A stretch of DNA of 64,000 nucleotides from assembly GCA_036873755.1 (NCBI GenBank), contig JAVTVY010051596.1:1-64000 (forward strand), in the 5' to 3' direction. This document shows, in pieces, positions 1-11,245 of the stretch; the stretch's first letter is position 1; each line of letters begins with the position of its first letter. Both the position numbers and the translations under genes were made by a program. The notes under the pieces were generated by a model that saw nothing but the letters and a program-made list of their open reading frames with translations, did no database searches and was not told the DNA's origin. The stretch comes from Hanleya hanleyi (lineage: Eukaryota; Mollusca; Polyplacophora; Lepidopleurida; Hanleyidae).

Positions 1-232
1 CTGAAGTGACAAACCAACTGTGTAGTGGGCGTTGCACGAAACCATTTTTTAGGCCTCTTCTGAAAATTGACTCCTGGACTAGAGGAAAAGGCCGATCCTT
101 TGTCCATAGCAAACATGAGTCGGACTGCCGTAAAAGAAGATACGCTTCAGGTGATGAGAGTGACTTGGAAGACGTCTTTCCGTTGGAAATAGGTCAACCC
201 ACAAGTGCATCAACTATAATGTCTGGAAAGAA

Positions 233-475
233 ATGTTCGCCAAGCCTACAACGGAGGAATATCGAAAAGGTATTGAAGAGAGAAACCACCAGTATCTGGG
301 GCAAGTTTACGTTGAAAATGAATCTCGTGAAATGCATAAGGAAGACCATATCCCGATGATGGAGGAGACACTGCGTCAAATGAATTACGATCTAATGATG
401 AAACGGCACACGCTGCTAATTGATCATACTCATCAGAAAATTGCGAAAAGATCGAGGGAAATGTTTATTCGATAA
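233..475 (+). CDS. Possible coding fragment, function unknown
   Basis: An 80-residue open frame ends in a stop at 473-475. Its composition is protein-like: charged and Met-rich, with Glu/Lys-rich stretches, no low complexity, and an even spread of hydrophobic residues. A second frame on the same strand (from base 6) overlaps its 5' part, which could mean a frameshifted or spliced remnant. No domain is recognised. The region is surrounded by repeats, so a decayed transposon gene is as likely as an exon. It could also be a chance open frame. Confidence 0.22.
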   Translation: MFAKPTTEEYRKGIEERNHQYLGQVYVENESREMHKEDHIPMMEETLRQMNYDLMMKRHTLLIDHTHQKIAKRSREMFIR

Positions 476-667
476 GTTGTGACAATACGTCTGTAACTGA
501 CGAAAAGTTCAAAACTGTGAAGTAGATGTCTCAGAGACGGCTGACTCTTCAGAAGAGGAGTGAGTGAGTAGTAGGGTTTAAAGTCTTATTCAACCTTGTT
601 TCATTCATATCACGAAGGTACCTACATGTGCCAGAACAAGAGAATGCTCACAGTGCCTATTACCATG

Positions 668-787
668 GACACTGATCAGCCCAGCCAGTATAGCTCCCGG
701 TCACCCATCCAAGTATTGACCGAGCTTAACGTTGCTTAACCTCGGTGATCTGACGAGAACCGCTGTGTCCAACGCTATAAGCCGTAC
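668..787 (-). rRNA. 5S rRNA-like sequence (pseudogene or 5S-derived SINE head)
   Basis: Read on the minus strand from 787, the sequence follows 5S rRNA. It has a 5' end resembling GTACGGC, the CTCGTCAGATCACCGA block, a box A-like GTTAAGCAACGT, and a near-perfect box C region, ACTTGGATGGGTGACCG. The internal RNA polymerase III promoter is therefore well preserved. The 3' portion after box C (GGAGCTATACTGG) departs from normal 5S, so the closing helix I would pair poorly, and no T-run terminator follows directly. A single isolated copy with a diverged 3' end fits a 5S-derived SINE head or a pseudogene better than a working gene. Confidence 0.72.
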
Positions 788-909
788 CTAGAACAAGAGC
801 AAGAGATCGACCCAGTTGAAAGGCTGTTGATCATCAATGGATTAGACGTACATCAAATACATCGAACGTACAGCGTTGACATTGGCGAATAAGATTAAGG
901 TACAAGCTT

Positions 910-1175
910 CATTCTCCTGACCCCACCCTTTTCGAAGATATGGAGACTTTTCTGAAGTCTATCTAATTCATATCATGGCGATCAAACCACGCGTCTCTCT
1001 CCGGGGTATCGAATAGTGTGAGCTTGACCTCTCCAACTCCTTCCGGTTTAGAGATATGGGGACTTTCCAAAACTAATTCATGATATGATGTTACTATGAT
1101 GTCGTCATGGTGATGAAGTGATGTGCGCCTCTCTACGGGGTGTCCCCAACGGTGTGGGTTTCACCCCTGCAAGTC
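910..1175. repeat. Two-unit tandem duplication
   Basis: Two diverged direct units, roughly 910-1028 and 1029-1175, share the ordered blocks GATATGG(A/G)GACTTT, TAATTCAT, a CGCGTCTCTC/CGCCTCTCTA block, and CGGGGTATC/CGGGGTGTC. It is an old local duplication with no coding content. Nothing recognisable lies between it and the satellite at 2.2 kb. Confidence 0.5.
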
Positions 1176-2040
1176 TTCCCGCCCTAGTCATACGGAGAAT
1201 AAACAAAAACAAAAATTCAAGGCTTTACGTGTACAATTACAGATGCTACCTATTTACGTAGTATATTTTAATAAAATTTTCGGAAGAAACAACTCCATTA
1301 AACGCAACATATAAAGGTTGTGGAAAATGATGCTGGCGTACTGATAAGAAATCACATTACCTCACACGCCATTGTTTTGACTGCATATCTAAAAACAGCA
1401 CAAGAATTAAAAACGATCCCTTTGATGATTGGTATCTCAGCCACGCTTTCATTGCAGCTGTTTATGAGGACAATGTGCACACGGCACCGGCTTGAGTGGT
1501 ATTAGATACAAATATTCAATATGTGACCGTCAGAAGGCAGAAACCGTCCAAACGGGGAAAATGTTCAAAACTCAAGTCTGTGAGACCTGACGCCGACCAA
1601 GCGCTTCATTCTCCGCCATGTTCGTAATTATTAATTAAACATCTCACCTGGTCATCTTTGTACGCCGAAATGAATATCACATTCATCAGTGGCAGACGAT
1701 ACTAGGAGTATAACTGTTAGGCTCATGTATGGGCCAATCTCTACGGGCTCTTCAAGTCTTAAACGGATATGTCCATGGATTACACGTTGATGACGTCGCA
1801 AATGACTGTGTTGTCCGCAATCCCCACACTGATGCCTGGATGCCTCATGGAGCAGCCGTTCATTCGCTTATGTACAACGGAAGTACCAGCGGCTCTGAAC
1901 AAAAGATCGGCTGTTCTGTCGATTACAGTCTCGTAATCGCCACCCGCGCAACTGGGGGGTTTTTAACCTAGGCTTCAATGGAGCGTAACAGGTTTTTTAG
2001 CTCATCTGGGCCAAAGGCCCGATGGGCTAATGTCATGGCC
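1176..2040. other. No recognisable feature
   Basis: Several short open frames occur, the longest 80 codons at 1729-1971, but none has a domain, a splice context or a similar copy elsewhere in the window. I see nothing supportable here. Confidence 0.5.
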
Positions 2041-2043
2041 TGA

Positions 2044-3400
2044 TTGCCCGTCGTCCGTCGTCAGTCATCCGTCGTGTGTCGTCCGTCGTGCGTAAACATC
2101 TTCTTCTCTGAAACCGCTTGGCCGATTAAGCTGAAACTTGGCATGCATGTTCCCCCCAATGAGTTCACCAGAATTTGTTCGTGTCGATATGATTTTAAAT
2201 ATGGCTGCCATCTTGAATTTGCCAGTCATCATAATTTGTCTTGTCATCATTATTTTTCGGTAACTACTTCATGGATCTTTCTCAAATTTGGTACACAGGT
2301 TCCCCTTGGGGTCTAGTTGTGCAAGATACCTTTTGTGGTCTGATTCGAAAATCCAATATGGCCACCAGGCGGCCATCTTAGATTTCCCCATGAAACATTG
2401 TTATCGCGATTTCTCAGGAACTACTGCATGGATCTTTCTCAAATTTGGTACACAGGTTCCCCTTGGGTCTAGTTGTGCAAGATATCTTTTGTGGTCTGAT
2501 TCACAAATCCAATATGGCCACCAGGCCACCATCTTGGATTTCCGGATGAAACATTGTTATCGCGATTTCTCAGGAACTACTGCATGGATCTTTATCAAAT
2601 TTGATACACAGGTTCCCCTTGAGGTCTAGTTGTGCAGGTTACCTTTTCTGCTTCGATACGAAATTCAATATGGCCACCAGGCGGCCATCTTGGATTTCCC
2701 CGTGAAACATTGTTATCTTGATTTCTCAGGAAGTACTGGATGGATCTTTCTCAAATTTGGTACACAGGTTCTCCTTGGGTCTAGTTGTACAAGATACCTT
2801 TTTTGGTCCGATTCAAAAATCCAATATGGCCACTAGGTGGCCATATTGGATTTCCCCATGAAACTTTATCGCGATTTCTCAGGAACTACTGCTTGCATCT
2901 TTCTCAAATTTGGTACACAGGTTCCCCTTGGAGTCTAGTTGTGCAAGATACGTTTTTTGCTCTGATTCGAAAATCCAATATGGCCACCTGGTGGCCAAGA
3001 GGCCACCTGGTGGCCATCTTGGATTTCCCTATGAAACTTTGTTATCGTGATTTCTCAGGAAGTACTACATGGATCTTTCTCAAATTTGGTACACAGGTTC
3101 CCCTTGGGGTCTAGTTCTGCAAGATACCTTTTGTGATCTGATTCGAAATTCCAGTATGGCCACCAGGCGGCCATCTTGGATTTTCCCATGAAACTTTGTT
3201 ATCGCGATTTCTCAGGAACTATTGCATTGATCTTTCTCAAATTTGATACACGAGTTCCCCTCGGGGTCTAGTTGTGGAAGATACCTTTTCTGGTCCGATT
3301 CGAAAATCCAATAATACCATCAGGCGGCCATCCTGAATTTCCCCATGAAATTTTGTTATCATGAAATCTCAGGAAATTACTGCATGGATCATTTAGTGTT
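2044..3400. repeat. ~157-bp satellite array with CCGTCGTCC leader
   Basis: After a short CCGTCGTCC-type leader (2049-2095) come about seven head-to-tail units. The anchor ACAGGTTCCCCTTGG recurs near 2293, 2453, 2608, 2766, 2917, 3098 and 3249, giving a period of about 150-160 bp and one longer unit of ~181 bp. That longer unit contains a doubled GGCCACCTGGTGGCC block. Each unit runs CTCAGGAACTACTGCATGG, TTTCTCAAATTTGG, then AATATGGCCACCAGGCGGCC. Several units stay open in one frame, giving spurious proteins; this reflects the repeat and not selection. Confidence 0.9.
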
Positions 3401-3789
3401 CAGGGGAGACAACACAAGTTTGAAACTCATCTATTGCAGTTCTTTAGTGAAAATTTCTTACAGCTACTTTCTCCAGTTACAGCCAGATGAGCTACAGTGC
3501 CGTGGCACTATCTTCCTAAAAATCTTAGCTCGTACTGGAGATAAATTTCTACAACTTGGCGAAGTAAAAGGTAGTACATCTTTTCAAATTATGTGCTAAC
3601 ATCAGAGCTGAACTGGCCTGTTTCGAAGTTTTTCCCCATCTACTTCTGTGTTAAAATTAGGCTTTTCAGAGGGAGGAAAATCCCCCTGTCACGCCATTGT
3701 ATCAAGCAGAATGACAGAGGGAGTCGTCCAGGCGATTAAATGTATCTCCGCAGGTCATACATGTATACTGGGTAGTAGCGTCGGGGATG
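3401..3789. other. No recognisable feature
   Basis: Sequence between the satellite and the first direct repeat. A short open frame at 3345-3599 begins inside the last satellite unit and is not convincing. Confidence 0.45.
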
Positions 3790-4076
3790 GCAGCCTCGTG
3801 GCGTTATAATTAAGTAGTAAAGGCGTGTAAACGGCTTCGAGCAGGTGGTGCAGGTGAACATCGTGGCGTAAAATGGTTGACAGAGTGTCTGCTGAAACTG
3901 TCAGAACCCTCGCTTTAATAGTTCGGTAACTGGCCTTCTATTTGTAGCACAACCGATTCAATCTGGTTTAAGCCGGTCTAGGCCAGTCGCATCCAGTTCC
4001 AATTGTACTGGTCGCTCGGTGGGAATTCCCCTTTTAGACAAATGGCTACTTCGAGCTCATATGGGCCGGTGCGACG
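3790..4076 (+). repeat. Direct repeat, left copy (possible LTR-like terminus)
   Basis: This ~280-bp block recurs in the same orientation at 5640-5925. Shared landmarks in order are GGTGAACATCGTGGC, a TAAAxTGGTTG block, AGAGTGTCTGCTGAAAC, the CCGGTCTA/CCAGT-rich section, TCGGTGGGxATTCCCC, and TTTAGACAAAxGGCTACTT. Two direct repeats about 1.85 kb apart could be the LTRs of a small non-autonomous LTR element or simply a duplication. No primer-binding site or polypurine tract was identified. Confidence 0.55.
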
Positions 4077-4429
4077 TTGATGCTCGTTCATACACTATGG
4101 TGCATCTGTCTATGTTTGAGCATTATAACCAGCTGTGCCATGATGACCCGAGTGGTCAAAGGCGCCAGTCCTAACTACTGGTCTGTGCATGTGGGTTCGA
4201 ATGACTTACTCCGGACTCCTGAATTTTGTGCCGCAATATACTGTGAATGCGTGCGCACACGTACAAGTACAGTAGTATAAACAGTGGATTTACGGTGTGC
4301 GTTGTGATGGCGACTGATCGCCGTCATCGGTTGACAGGCCTGTACTTGAACGTGTGCCGACTGTATGCGGACCTCACTCCGAATACACAAGACTGATGCT
4401 CTGTATTTTATACACAATATCTTCACAGC

Positions 4430-4885
4430 TAGGTGTAAGTACGGTCTGTTCAGCTATACGTGAGTAAGGTTCGTACATCTGGGGATTGGAAATGTATTGC
4501 AGTTATGTACAAAAACAGGTCAGTACAGCTATGTATGATTGACGTCTGTGAAGGTATGGGTAAGTAGGTCTGTACAGCTAAGTATGCTGAATGTGTGAAG
4601 GTATATTCCAGTGCGAGTAAGGTAGGTACCGCTGTCTGTGTATAGCTTCTTTACAGCTATGTACCAGAAATGTTTGTAGAGCTACGTGTGAGTAAGGTAT
4701 GTACAGCAATGATTGAGTAAGGCCCCTAAAGCTATGTGTGCCGACGATTCCTGAGTAAGGAAGTACACCTTTGAGTCACTGTGGAGCGGACCAGTATTAG
4801 GCGTCCCTCGGCTATGCCTGAATACGGTCAGTACTGCCATAATTCAGTAAAGTGTGAGTGTGGATTGTACAACAATGTGAGACTC
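4430..4885. repeat. GTACAGCTATG / GTGAGTAAGG minisatellite
   Basis: Irregular tandem repeats of about 35-50 bp are built from TGTACAGCTATGT and GTGAGTAAGG(T/C) boxes, for example near 4455, 4520, 4570, 4620, 4690 and 4720. Units are strongly diverged and lose register after about 4800. The array lies between the two ~280-bp direct repeats. Confidence 0.6.
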
Positions 4886-5001
4886 AGTCCTGTGTGAATA
4901 AGTATGGCTATGATGCCATAGCCGGAAGTGATGTCATGGGTTAGAACTGAGGTCATGACCAGAAGTGACATCTTCGCATGTATGCGCCCTCGCCTGGTCA
5001 T

Positions 5002-5158
5002 GCCGCCGATCCCCTGTTTACGTCACCATCGGAAGTGACGTCATCCCCGGTAGGGACATGATGGCACCGCTGGTACCCCCTTCTCGCCTACATGTTATAG
5101 AGCCTATGTCGTGCCACCACGTCACTTCTGGTGATGACGTCACCATGGGATCGGCGGC
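5002..5158. repeat. Inverted repeat with CRE-type palindromes
   Basis: The left arm (5002-5045, starting GCCGCCGATCCC) and right arm (5116-5158, ending GGGATCGGCGGC) are imperfect reverse complements of about 43 bp separated by ~70 bp. Each arm contains a perfect TGACGTCA palindrome (5036-5043 and 5135-5142), the CREB/ATF consensus. A minisatellite and featureless sequence surround it, so it is more likely the remains of a foldback element than a promoter. Confidence 0.6.
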
Positions 5159-5639
5159 ACCAGACACACATGGTTTATATTTGCTCTGAAGCATGGGTTT
5201 AGAATACACAGTCGATTGCGACGTCGCCAACGTGTAATCGATGGGCATGCATGCCTGAGAGTTGAGCAATCCGCAGGTTGGGAGAAATGTCACTAAGTGA
5301 AGCTGGAAGTCTGATGCGTTAAGACCGTCGTTTAGGACGTTATCACGTTAGGACGGCGGCTCCGATAATAAACCTTCAAACCGATTTGAACTATTTCAAA
5401 CAAATCGAAACCTGTTCCAGTGTATATGGAATTGGTCCTATCTACTCTAACCTTAGGACAACATATGTGGAAAAAAGTTGTCTTCCTTGACGTTCCCTCT
5501 GGGGCTTCAATATGACCCCAAATATGCCGTAACTCATGCGTATATCACCGGACCTACTACGGCCATGTACCCAACTCCCTGGTGCACCCTAAAGTTGACA
5601 TGCCTACTCCTATGGGTTAAATTATTGCAGTGACAGTTT

Positions 5640-5925
5640 CATGGCGTTGTGAACCGCACAAGCATGTAAATGGCTTCTCACCGGTTGTACAGGTGAACAT
5701 CGTGGCATAAAGTGGTTGGTAGAGTGTCTGCTGAAACCACCGGACCGTCACTTTTATAGTACGGTAGCTGCACATGGCGATCTATGTGTAGGACATCCGG
5801 TCCTATCTGGTCCAAACCGGTCTAAACCAGTCAGAGCCAGTTCCAGCTGTAATGCTCTTTCGGTGGGTATTCCCCGTTTAGACAAACGGCTACTTCAAGC
5901 TCGTAAATAAACGGGTGCGGCGATG
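5640..5925 (+). repeat. Direct repeat, right copy (possible LTR-like terminus)
   Basis: Same orientation as 3790-4076, with the same order of landmarks and many substitutions, so the duplication is not recent. Together the pair delimits a ~2.1-kb unit (3790-5925) holding the minisatellite and the CRE inverted repeat. Confidence 0.55.
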
Positions 5926-7554
5926 CGTACCGGTATGATTTTGATGGGTTTTTCGCATTCTGGGTGTTTTTCCGCCTTTTCCGGGAATCCTCCTCTGGTC
6001 ATGTGACTGAAAGTGACTCACACCAGAATTTACCTTTGACCCGTTCTCGCTTCTCCAGAAGCACGCATCCACGATCCGTATAGCTGATGTATCGCACCGA
6101 GTCTTTATTTGGTACACCACTGATGAATATACGTCACGCCTCTCGAAGCCCGTGATCATCAATACGATCTAAAGGCAACTAAAGGCCATCATATTTACAA
6201 TGCAATTATGGGATAACACACAGGCGCACAGAGCGCTTGCATGTTAGTGCCAAATAAGCCAAAAGCGTTTGTCACGATTGATGGGTTTTACATTCCTCGT
6301 CGAGCCAAATCGAAATTTAGTTTACAGGCGGCTAATTTAGGGAAGCGAGAGAACATTGAAATAATCAACCCAAACACCAATAATGGAAATATATATATGG
6401 TTAATATTTCAACACTAACGGCTTTAACATTTTTACAAAGAAATATACAGTTAACATAAGTATTTTCACACACAGTGCATGCATTTACTCGAAGGAAATC
6501 GTTTCATTAACTGACTTTTGAGCTCTGGAATATCCTTTCAGTCCAATCCCGCATAATCTCACAGCGCGAAGGCGTAATCCCGAAGCTGTGCGATTTTGAA
6601 GAATACCACTGTTTTACCGTTCATGTCAGGATTTCTGTATTCCTCTTTTTCCAAATGTTGTGGTTGTAGCCACAACACAAACAAATTGCTGCTTTAGACA
6701 GCCACATCTACTTATAGTTACCACAACACTGGAATAGTCACAACACTGCAATGATCGCACACTGGAATAATCACAATCTTTTCATTAAACACTGTTCCCT
6801 GGTTTATAACTCGTCAACAGTCTGTGTCTGACATTTTGTCTCTGCGAAACGGTTTCTTGGGTGAACATAGGTTTTGATTCTCTTCACACGAGTGCTGACA
6901 ACACTATCTAGTGTCAAACACATTCGGAGAAATTAGGTAATTAACCAGTCCACACTCTGAAAACCTTTCCAATAATCTTCTACTCTTCATAGATAAACTT
7001 TCACAAAGCATCCCTTAGCACTTTCCATACTGCATTCTTTACAGCAGGTCTGTTTTAACTACCACAAATAGATGTGACAGGGAACACGTGTTATCTCTTC
7101 GGCTGCTGGCCGCTCTCCTCCCTCGATTGTCCAGATAGCAGCTCTATTAAATTGTTCACTTAATTTGCACACTGCTCTAAACCAATTAATCTTTAGCTTC
7201 GCTGTCCTCCTGTCACACAAGCAGTTTACACTATCCCATTGTATTTCGTATGTTGAAAAAGTTATACTTGACATAACTCCCCCTTTTAAAGCACATTATT
7301 TAGAAAATAATTTCCAATATAAGTCTTTTTTTCTCTAATCCATATCATGTTAATTAAACTGTATTAATATAATCATATCTTGCTGAATACTCGCGTGACA
7401 TCTCTATTACCCCCTTATCGGAAGATGAGGTTAACCGTGTCAACACAAATTGTACACAGTAGCAAACTCTTTAACACCGAAACCCTGTCAATTCAAACAC
7501 TCGATAACCCCGTGACCCCAGCATTCAGGCATTGTCACTAATTCTGCTGGGATA
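5926..7554. other. No recognisable feature
   Basis: A moderately AT-rich stretch with only short open frames. Between 6670 and 6780 there is a run of CACAACAC-type words and short inverted copies, but no defined repeat unit. The end adjoining 7555 may hold decayed gypsy pol sequence downstream of RNase H; I could not read an integrase motif. Confidence 0.4.
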
Positions 7555-7826
7555 GTCGGCGCCGACATTGTCAGAACCGCGGATTGCTTGAATAGTAAAG
7601 CGATACTCTTGCAGAAACAGGGCCCATCTCAGAATGCGAGAATTGAGTAATTTGACCTTGTTTAGATAAGCCAATGGTTGGTGATGAGTTTGTAATAAAA
7701 ATTCCTTTCCATATAGGAAAGCATTGAACTTTTATATCGTCCAAATTATTCCTAAACAATCTCGTTCTATTACAGCGTAATTTCTCTCCCGGTCAAGCAA
7801 TTTTCTGCTAGGGTACGAGACTGGAG
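7555..7826 (-). pseudogene. Ty3/gypsy RNase H, C-terminal half
   Basis: On the minus strand this encodes the later part of a Ty3/gypsy RNase H domain: a SRKLLDRERNY-type segment, the block ending in FLLQT, then the connection (LNSRILRWALFLQEYRF) and a GSDNVGADYPSRI end. That ending is the hallmark after gypsy RNase H (family usually ADxLSR). It overlaps in content with 8213-8362: about 145 bp are present twice, separated by 386 bp of unrelated sequence, so this pol region was locally duplicated or is composed of two insertions. No integrase follows. It is part of the same decayed element as 8213-8446 and 12180-12855. Confidence 0.75.
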
Positions 7827-8212
7827 GTAAAAATGAAGTATAGATTTGTCCCATTACTTTCCAGGTTAAACAGGTTCAATTCGCCCCTGGAAAACTGACC
7901 TTCTAGTACTTTAGCCTGGAACTACACACTGATGTTTTTGATTACCACTCCTCCCACTTCACGTGAAATGTATCAACCCACACTCATGACCAAATGATTT
8001 TTGAGAACGTAAATTGAGATGAGCACTTTTCAACCGTCTGAGCTGGTCACGTGGGTATCGTCGTTTGATTGTGTCCTGAACAGAACTCAGGCTCGCGACT
8101 GTCACAATTTTTTCAGAAATTAATCGAGACTTACTAAGTTAGCGAAACACAATAAAAGTTAGTTATGATATTATCCAGTAATAACACAACTGAGCATTTA
8201 ATGCGGGATATG

Positions 8213-8446
8213 CTTGGTGATCAGTTTGTAATAAAAATTCCTTTCCATATAGGAAAGCATTGAACTTTTGTATCGTCCAAATTATTCCTAAACACTCTCG
8301 TTCTATTACAGCGTAATTTCTCTCCCGGTCAAGCAATTTTCTGCTAGCGTACGAGACTGGAAATGGAATATCTCCATCCGCTTGTAACAACGCAGCCCCT
8401 AGCCATATATCTGAAGCGTCAGTTCTGAGAACAAAAGGCTTCTAGT
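8213..8446 (-). pseudogene. Ty3/gypsy RNase H, N-terminal half
   Basis: Read on the minus strand from 8446 it gives the RNase H start KPFVLRTDASD (first catalytic Asp), followed by GAALLQ, PVSYASRKLL, the ERNYAVIEREC block (catalytic Glu) and FLLQTDHQ, after which similarity stops. It joins exactly to the gypsy reverse transcriptase at 12182: removing the DIRS insertion (8443-12179) and one TTC leaves an open reading frame across the junction. It is a fragment of a decayed element and the partner of 7555-7826. Confidence 0.8.
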
Positions 8447-8551
8447 CCGGTGGCTTAAGGTCAAGATCGTGACCGACTGGAATAAAGCACCATATTTTGC
8501 ACAGAGGCTCATTTGGGCATAAGAAATGATCTCAGAAGGGGTGCCCATTTC
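8443..8551 (+). repeat. DIRS left inverted terminal repeat
   Basis: This is the inverted partner of 12058-12179. Shared blocks in order are TAGTCC, GTGGCTTAAGG, TCGTGAC, TGGAATAAAGCACCA and CAGAAGGGGTGCCC, with indels between them. The arms have clearly diverged from each other, so the insertion is old. Confidence 0.8.
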
Positions 8552-9104
8552 TACAGGTGGTGGAAGGCCCTTTATTTGCATAAATCCAATATGGCCGCCA
8601 TAATATATACTGTAACCACCTGTTGGCGACTATTTGACAACTTGAAACGCTTTTTTACAAGAGATTGCTTTTCTACGAGCATGACTTACTCAAGACGAAA
8701 ATAATAACGATCATTGGAAGCTTTATTACCCGCGGAATAACCAATATGGCTGCCAGAGCGTCACCAATAATGGTATTATTGCCATACACATGTATGTGTG
8801 CTTGTATACATGCTAATAGATATCATATATATTTATAAAGGCTCCATAAAGAGGTTTCTGTACATGTAGCTGTGTTATGATCGAGTCGATCAAGCACGCA
8901 TGAACGTTATTGACTATTCCTTTTCTATAAATATCCAATATGGCCACCAGCGCCCCATCCTCAGTGTTGATTATCAGTACAAAAAAAATCTGTTTCGAAG
9001 GATGAAACTCCAGGTTATCGTACATGCCACGGTTGTCAATTGGATTCTGCCCGGCTCCTTACATGTAAAGTAGCATGTGTAAATCCAGCAGCAAAGGGAA
9101 TTAC

Positions 9105-10107
9105 TCTTCCAACACCGGTAAACCCGATCAGGCTAAAAACTGTGCTAAGTAATTACCCTGAGATAGATTTACTCGTTTCCAGTTTCACAAACGGTTTCGA
9201 TATTGGGGACTCGAGAAACTATGCATTTACTGTCTCGCGCAATCGTTCATCTGCAATGCAAACCCTGCTATCGTGGACGCTAACTTAGACAATGAGTTAT
9301 CGAAAAGTCGAGTTGCTGGTCCTTTCTCAACTCCTCCTTTTGTCAATATGGTTGGCTCTCCATTAGGCTTATTCCCCCAAAAGGAACCTAATACTTTCGG
9401 TAGCCGAGTTGTCTAAGGCGCATCGCTGGTGATCGCTAGCCTTATACCGCTGAGTTGGCACGGGTTCGAGTCTCGCTGGTGCATGTGTGGAAGTTTTGCC
9501 AGTTACTTGCCGACGGGCCGGAGATGGTTGTCTTCAGGTATTCCAGATTCCTCCACCATTAAAACTGACTTCCACCATATGAGTAAACTAACCTTGAGTG
9601 TGACATTAAACCAAATCCCCCTTAATACTTTTAGGGTGATACACGATTTATCTTACCCTGAAAAATCTGCCTTGTCTATTAATGGTGCGATTCCACAGGA
9701 CCTATGATATGATGGCAAAAATCTATTTAGATGATGCCTTCCGCATCATACCTATCGAGTCAGCGATTTACGCCTTATTGGAGTTTACCTGGGGCGACAG
9801 TTGTTCTTATGGTCGGCGCCTCTCGATGGGATGCTCTACATCTTGTAAACTATTTGAGAGCTCAGGTCATTCTCTGCAATCGGTTATGGCTACAATATCA
9901 GAGGTGACCCACATACTGGATGACTTCATGTTCGTCGGTACAAATGGCGCTAGCCACTGTTCAAAAGCTCTTAACACTTTCACCTTCTTGTGTGAGTATT
10001 TGGGTATTCCAATCAAACATGGTAACACCTACTACCCATCAACAATGATTATGCATGAGATTCAACTGGACTCCAGAAATATGAAAGCATCATTTCCAGT
10101 AGACTAA
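9105..10107 (+). pseudogene. DIRS reverse transcriptase (interrupted)
   Basis: The reading starts near 9105 with a block ending in a FTNGFDIG motif typical of DIRS N-terminal RT. It continues through SRVAGPFSTPPF and GSPLGLFPQKEPNTF, is broken by the SINE at 9398-9619, and resumes as FRVIHDLSYP. After a frame change near 9700 the core runs: KIYLDDAFRIIPI, then MGCSTSC, then HILDDFMF holding the catalytic LDD pair, and the LGIPIKHG...LDSRNMKASFPVD end. Motif order and spelling match the DIRS branch, not gypsy or LINE RTs. The frameshift and the SINE make it non-functional, although the catalytic aspartates remain. Confidence 0.85.
9398..9619 (+). mobile_element. tRNA-derived SINE inside the DIRS RT
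   Basis: The 222-bp insertion starts with a tRNA-like head (class II, Leu/Ser-like). It has box A GGTAGCCGAGTTGTC and a perfect box B, GGTTCGAGTC, at about 9466. The body includes a CCAGATTCCTCCACCATTAA-type segment, and the 3' end is CTTGAGTGTGACATTAAACC, the style of tail known from widespread metazoan (often molluscan) SINEs. The 5' acceptor strand cannot pair with the 3' strand, so this is not a tRNA gene. Flanking CCTAATACTTT (9387-9397) and CCTTAATACTTT (9620-9631) are an 11-12-bp target duplication with one indel, typical of LINE-driven insertion. Confidence 0.85.
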
Positions 10108-10251
10108 ATTCATAAACTGAAGAGCATGTTGAGCGAATTCTCGCGCCGTAAAAAGTTCCGTAGTGGAACTGCAGTATCTCATTGGCTCGCTCAATTTTTT
10201 CTTCGCTGCCTGACAGACTAAGGTGTATAACAGGCTCACCATCACATTCGC

Positions 10252-10629
10252 TTGAATAAAGCTAGAGACTATATTAATACCTGGCTTGTATTCCTGGAGT
10301 CTTTCAACCGAAAATTGTTTTCCGACGCTGCTGATACCTTGGGTTTGGCGGATGTTTTTGGATCCTCGTGGATAGACAAAGAATGGTCAGCACATCTTGC
10401 GCACTTACATATCACGGTCACGAAGCTGTTCCCCATCGTCCTTGCCGTGGACATTTGGGGCCACAAACTGGCAAATCATAACATTCTCTTTCTTTGTGAT
10501 AATATGGCCGTGTTTGAAATAATAAATCACCAATCTTTCATTGCTGATGAAATTAGTGTGTCAGTTAGTAGTTACCTGCCTTCGACATTACATTCTGTTC
10601 ATATCAAAACATATTTCGGAACAATCTAA
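10252..10629 (+). pseudogene. DIRS RNase H
   Basis: A 125-codon frame holds a DIRS-type RNase H. The block KLFSDAADTLGLADVFGSSW carries the first catalytic Asp, a KEWSAHL stretch follows, then TKLFPIVLAVDIWG (the E-to-K position is altered relative to the usual ELFPI) and LFLCDNMAVFEIIN with a further Asp. It lies 145 bp after the RT stop, in the expected gene order. The likely replacement of the catalytic Glu and the stop separating it from RT indicate decay. Confidence 0.75.
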
Positions 10630-11245
10630 AGTTATTCCTGACAGGCTCTCCCGGTTAAAATTTCAGTAAGCGCTGTCTCCAGCCCCTTGGCTCAACCGCT
10701 GTTGCTGATTCTTTAAAGCAGACAGCTAGAGTTCTTCTGACGAAGTCCCTTGCTGAATTTTCCTTTAAAGTATACAAGCGCGCGCATGACAAGTATATAG
10801 AGATTTCCTCAATAACACCGGTCACTGTACTAGTAAGACATTCCCCATTGCAGTTGGTTTCAGAAACAGTTGGTTTCCTTCAAAGCATTCTTGTATTTCC
10901 ACAAGTATGCACACTCCGTAGCTTATACATTCGTATCGGCTATCAGTTATGAGCACAATTTGGCTGCAGTAAACGACCCTGCTAAGTTATTCCTTGTTAA
11001 AAACCTACTTACACAGTTAGTGGGATACCAGGTTGCCCATAACTAAGGATATCCTCCATAAGATATTTGATGCTATGCCCAACATTGTATCCATGTAATA
11101 TTCTTTTATGAACAATGTTCTTGGTAGCATTTCTTGCATTCTTATTCGTGAGTGAAAGGACAGTTCGTTCGGAACAAGACAGCAATAGCAATGTTCTTTA
11201 ATACAACAACGTCTCTTTCTCCGACCAATCTGGTCCGTTACCAGC

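Noticed and set aside
2044..3114. Several ~70-110-codon proteins
   Set aside because: They follow the satellite period and repeat the same peptide; open frames are a by-product of the repeat unit.
9398..9482. tRNA-Leu/Ser gene
   Set aside because: Box A and box B are good, but the acceptor strands do not pair and a SINE body plus target duplications surround it.
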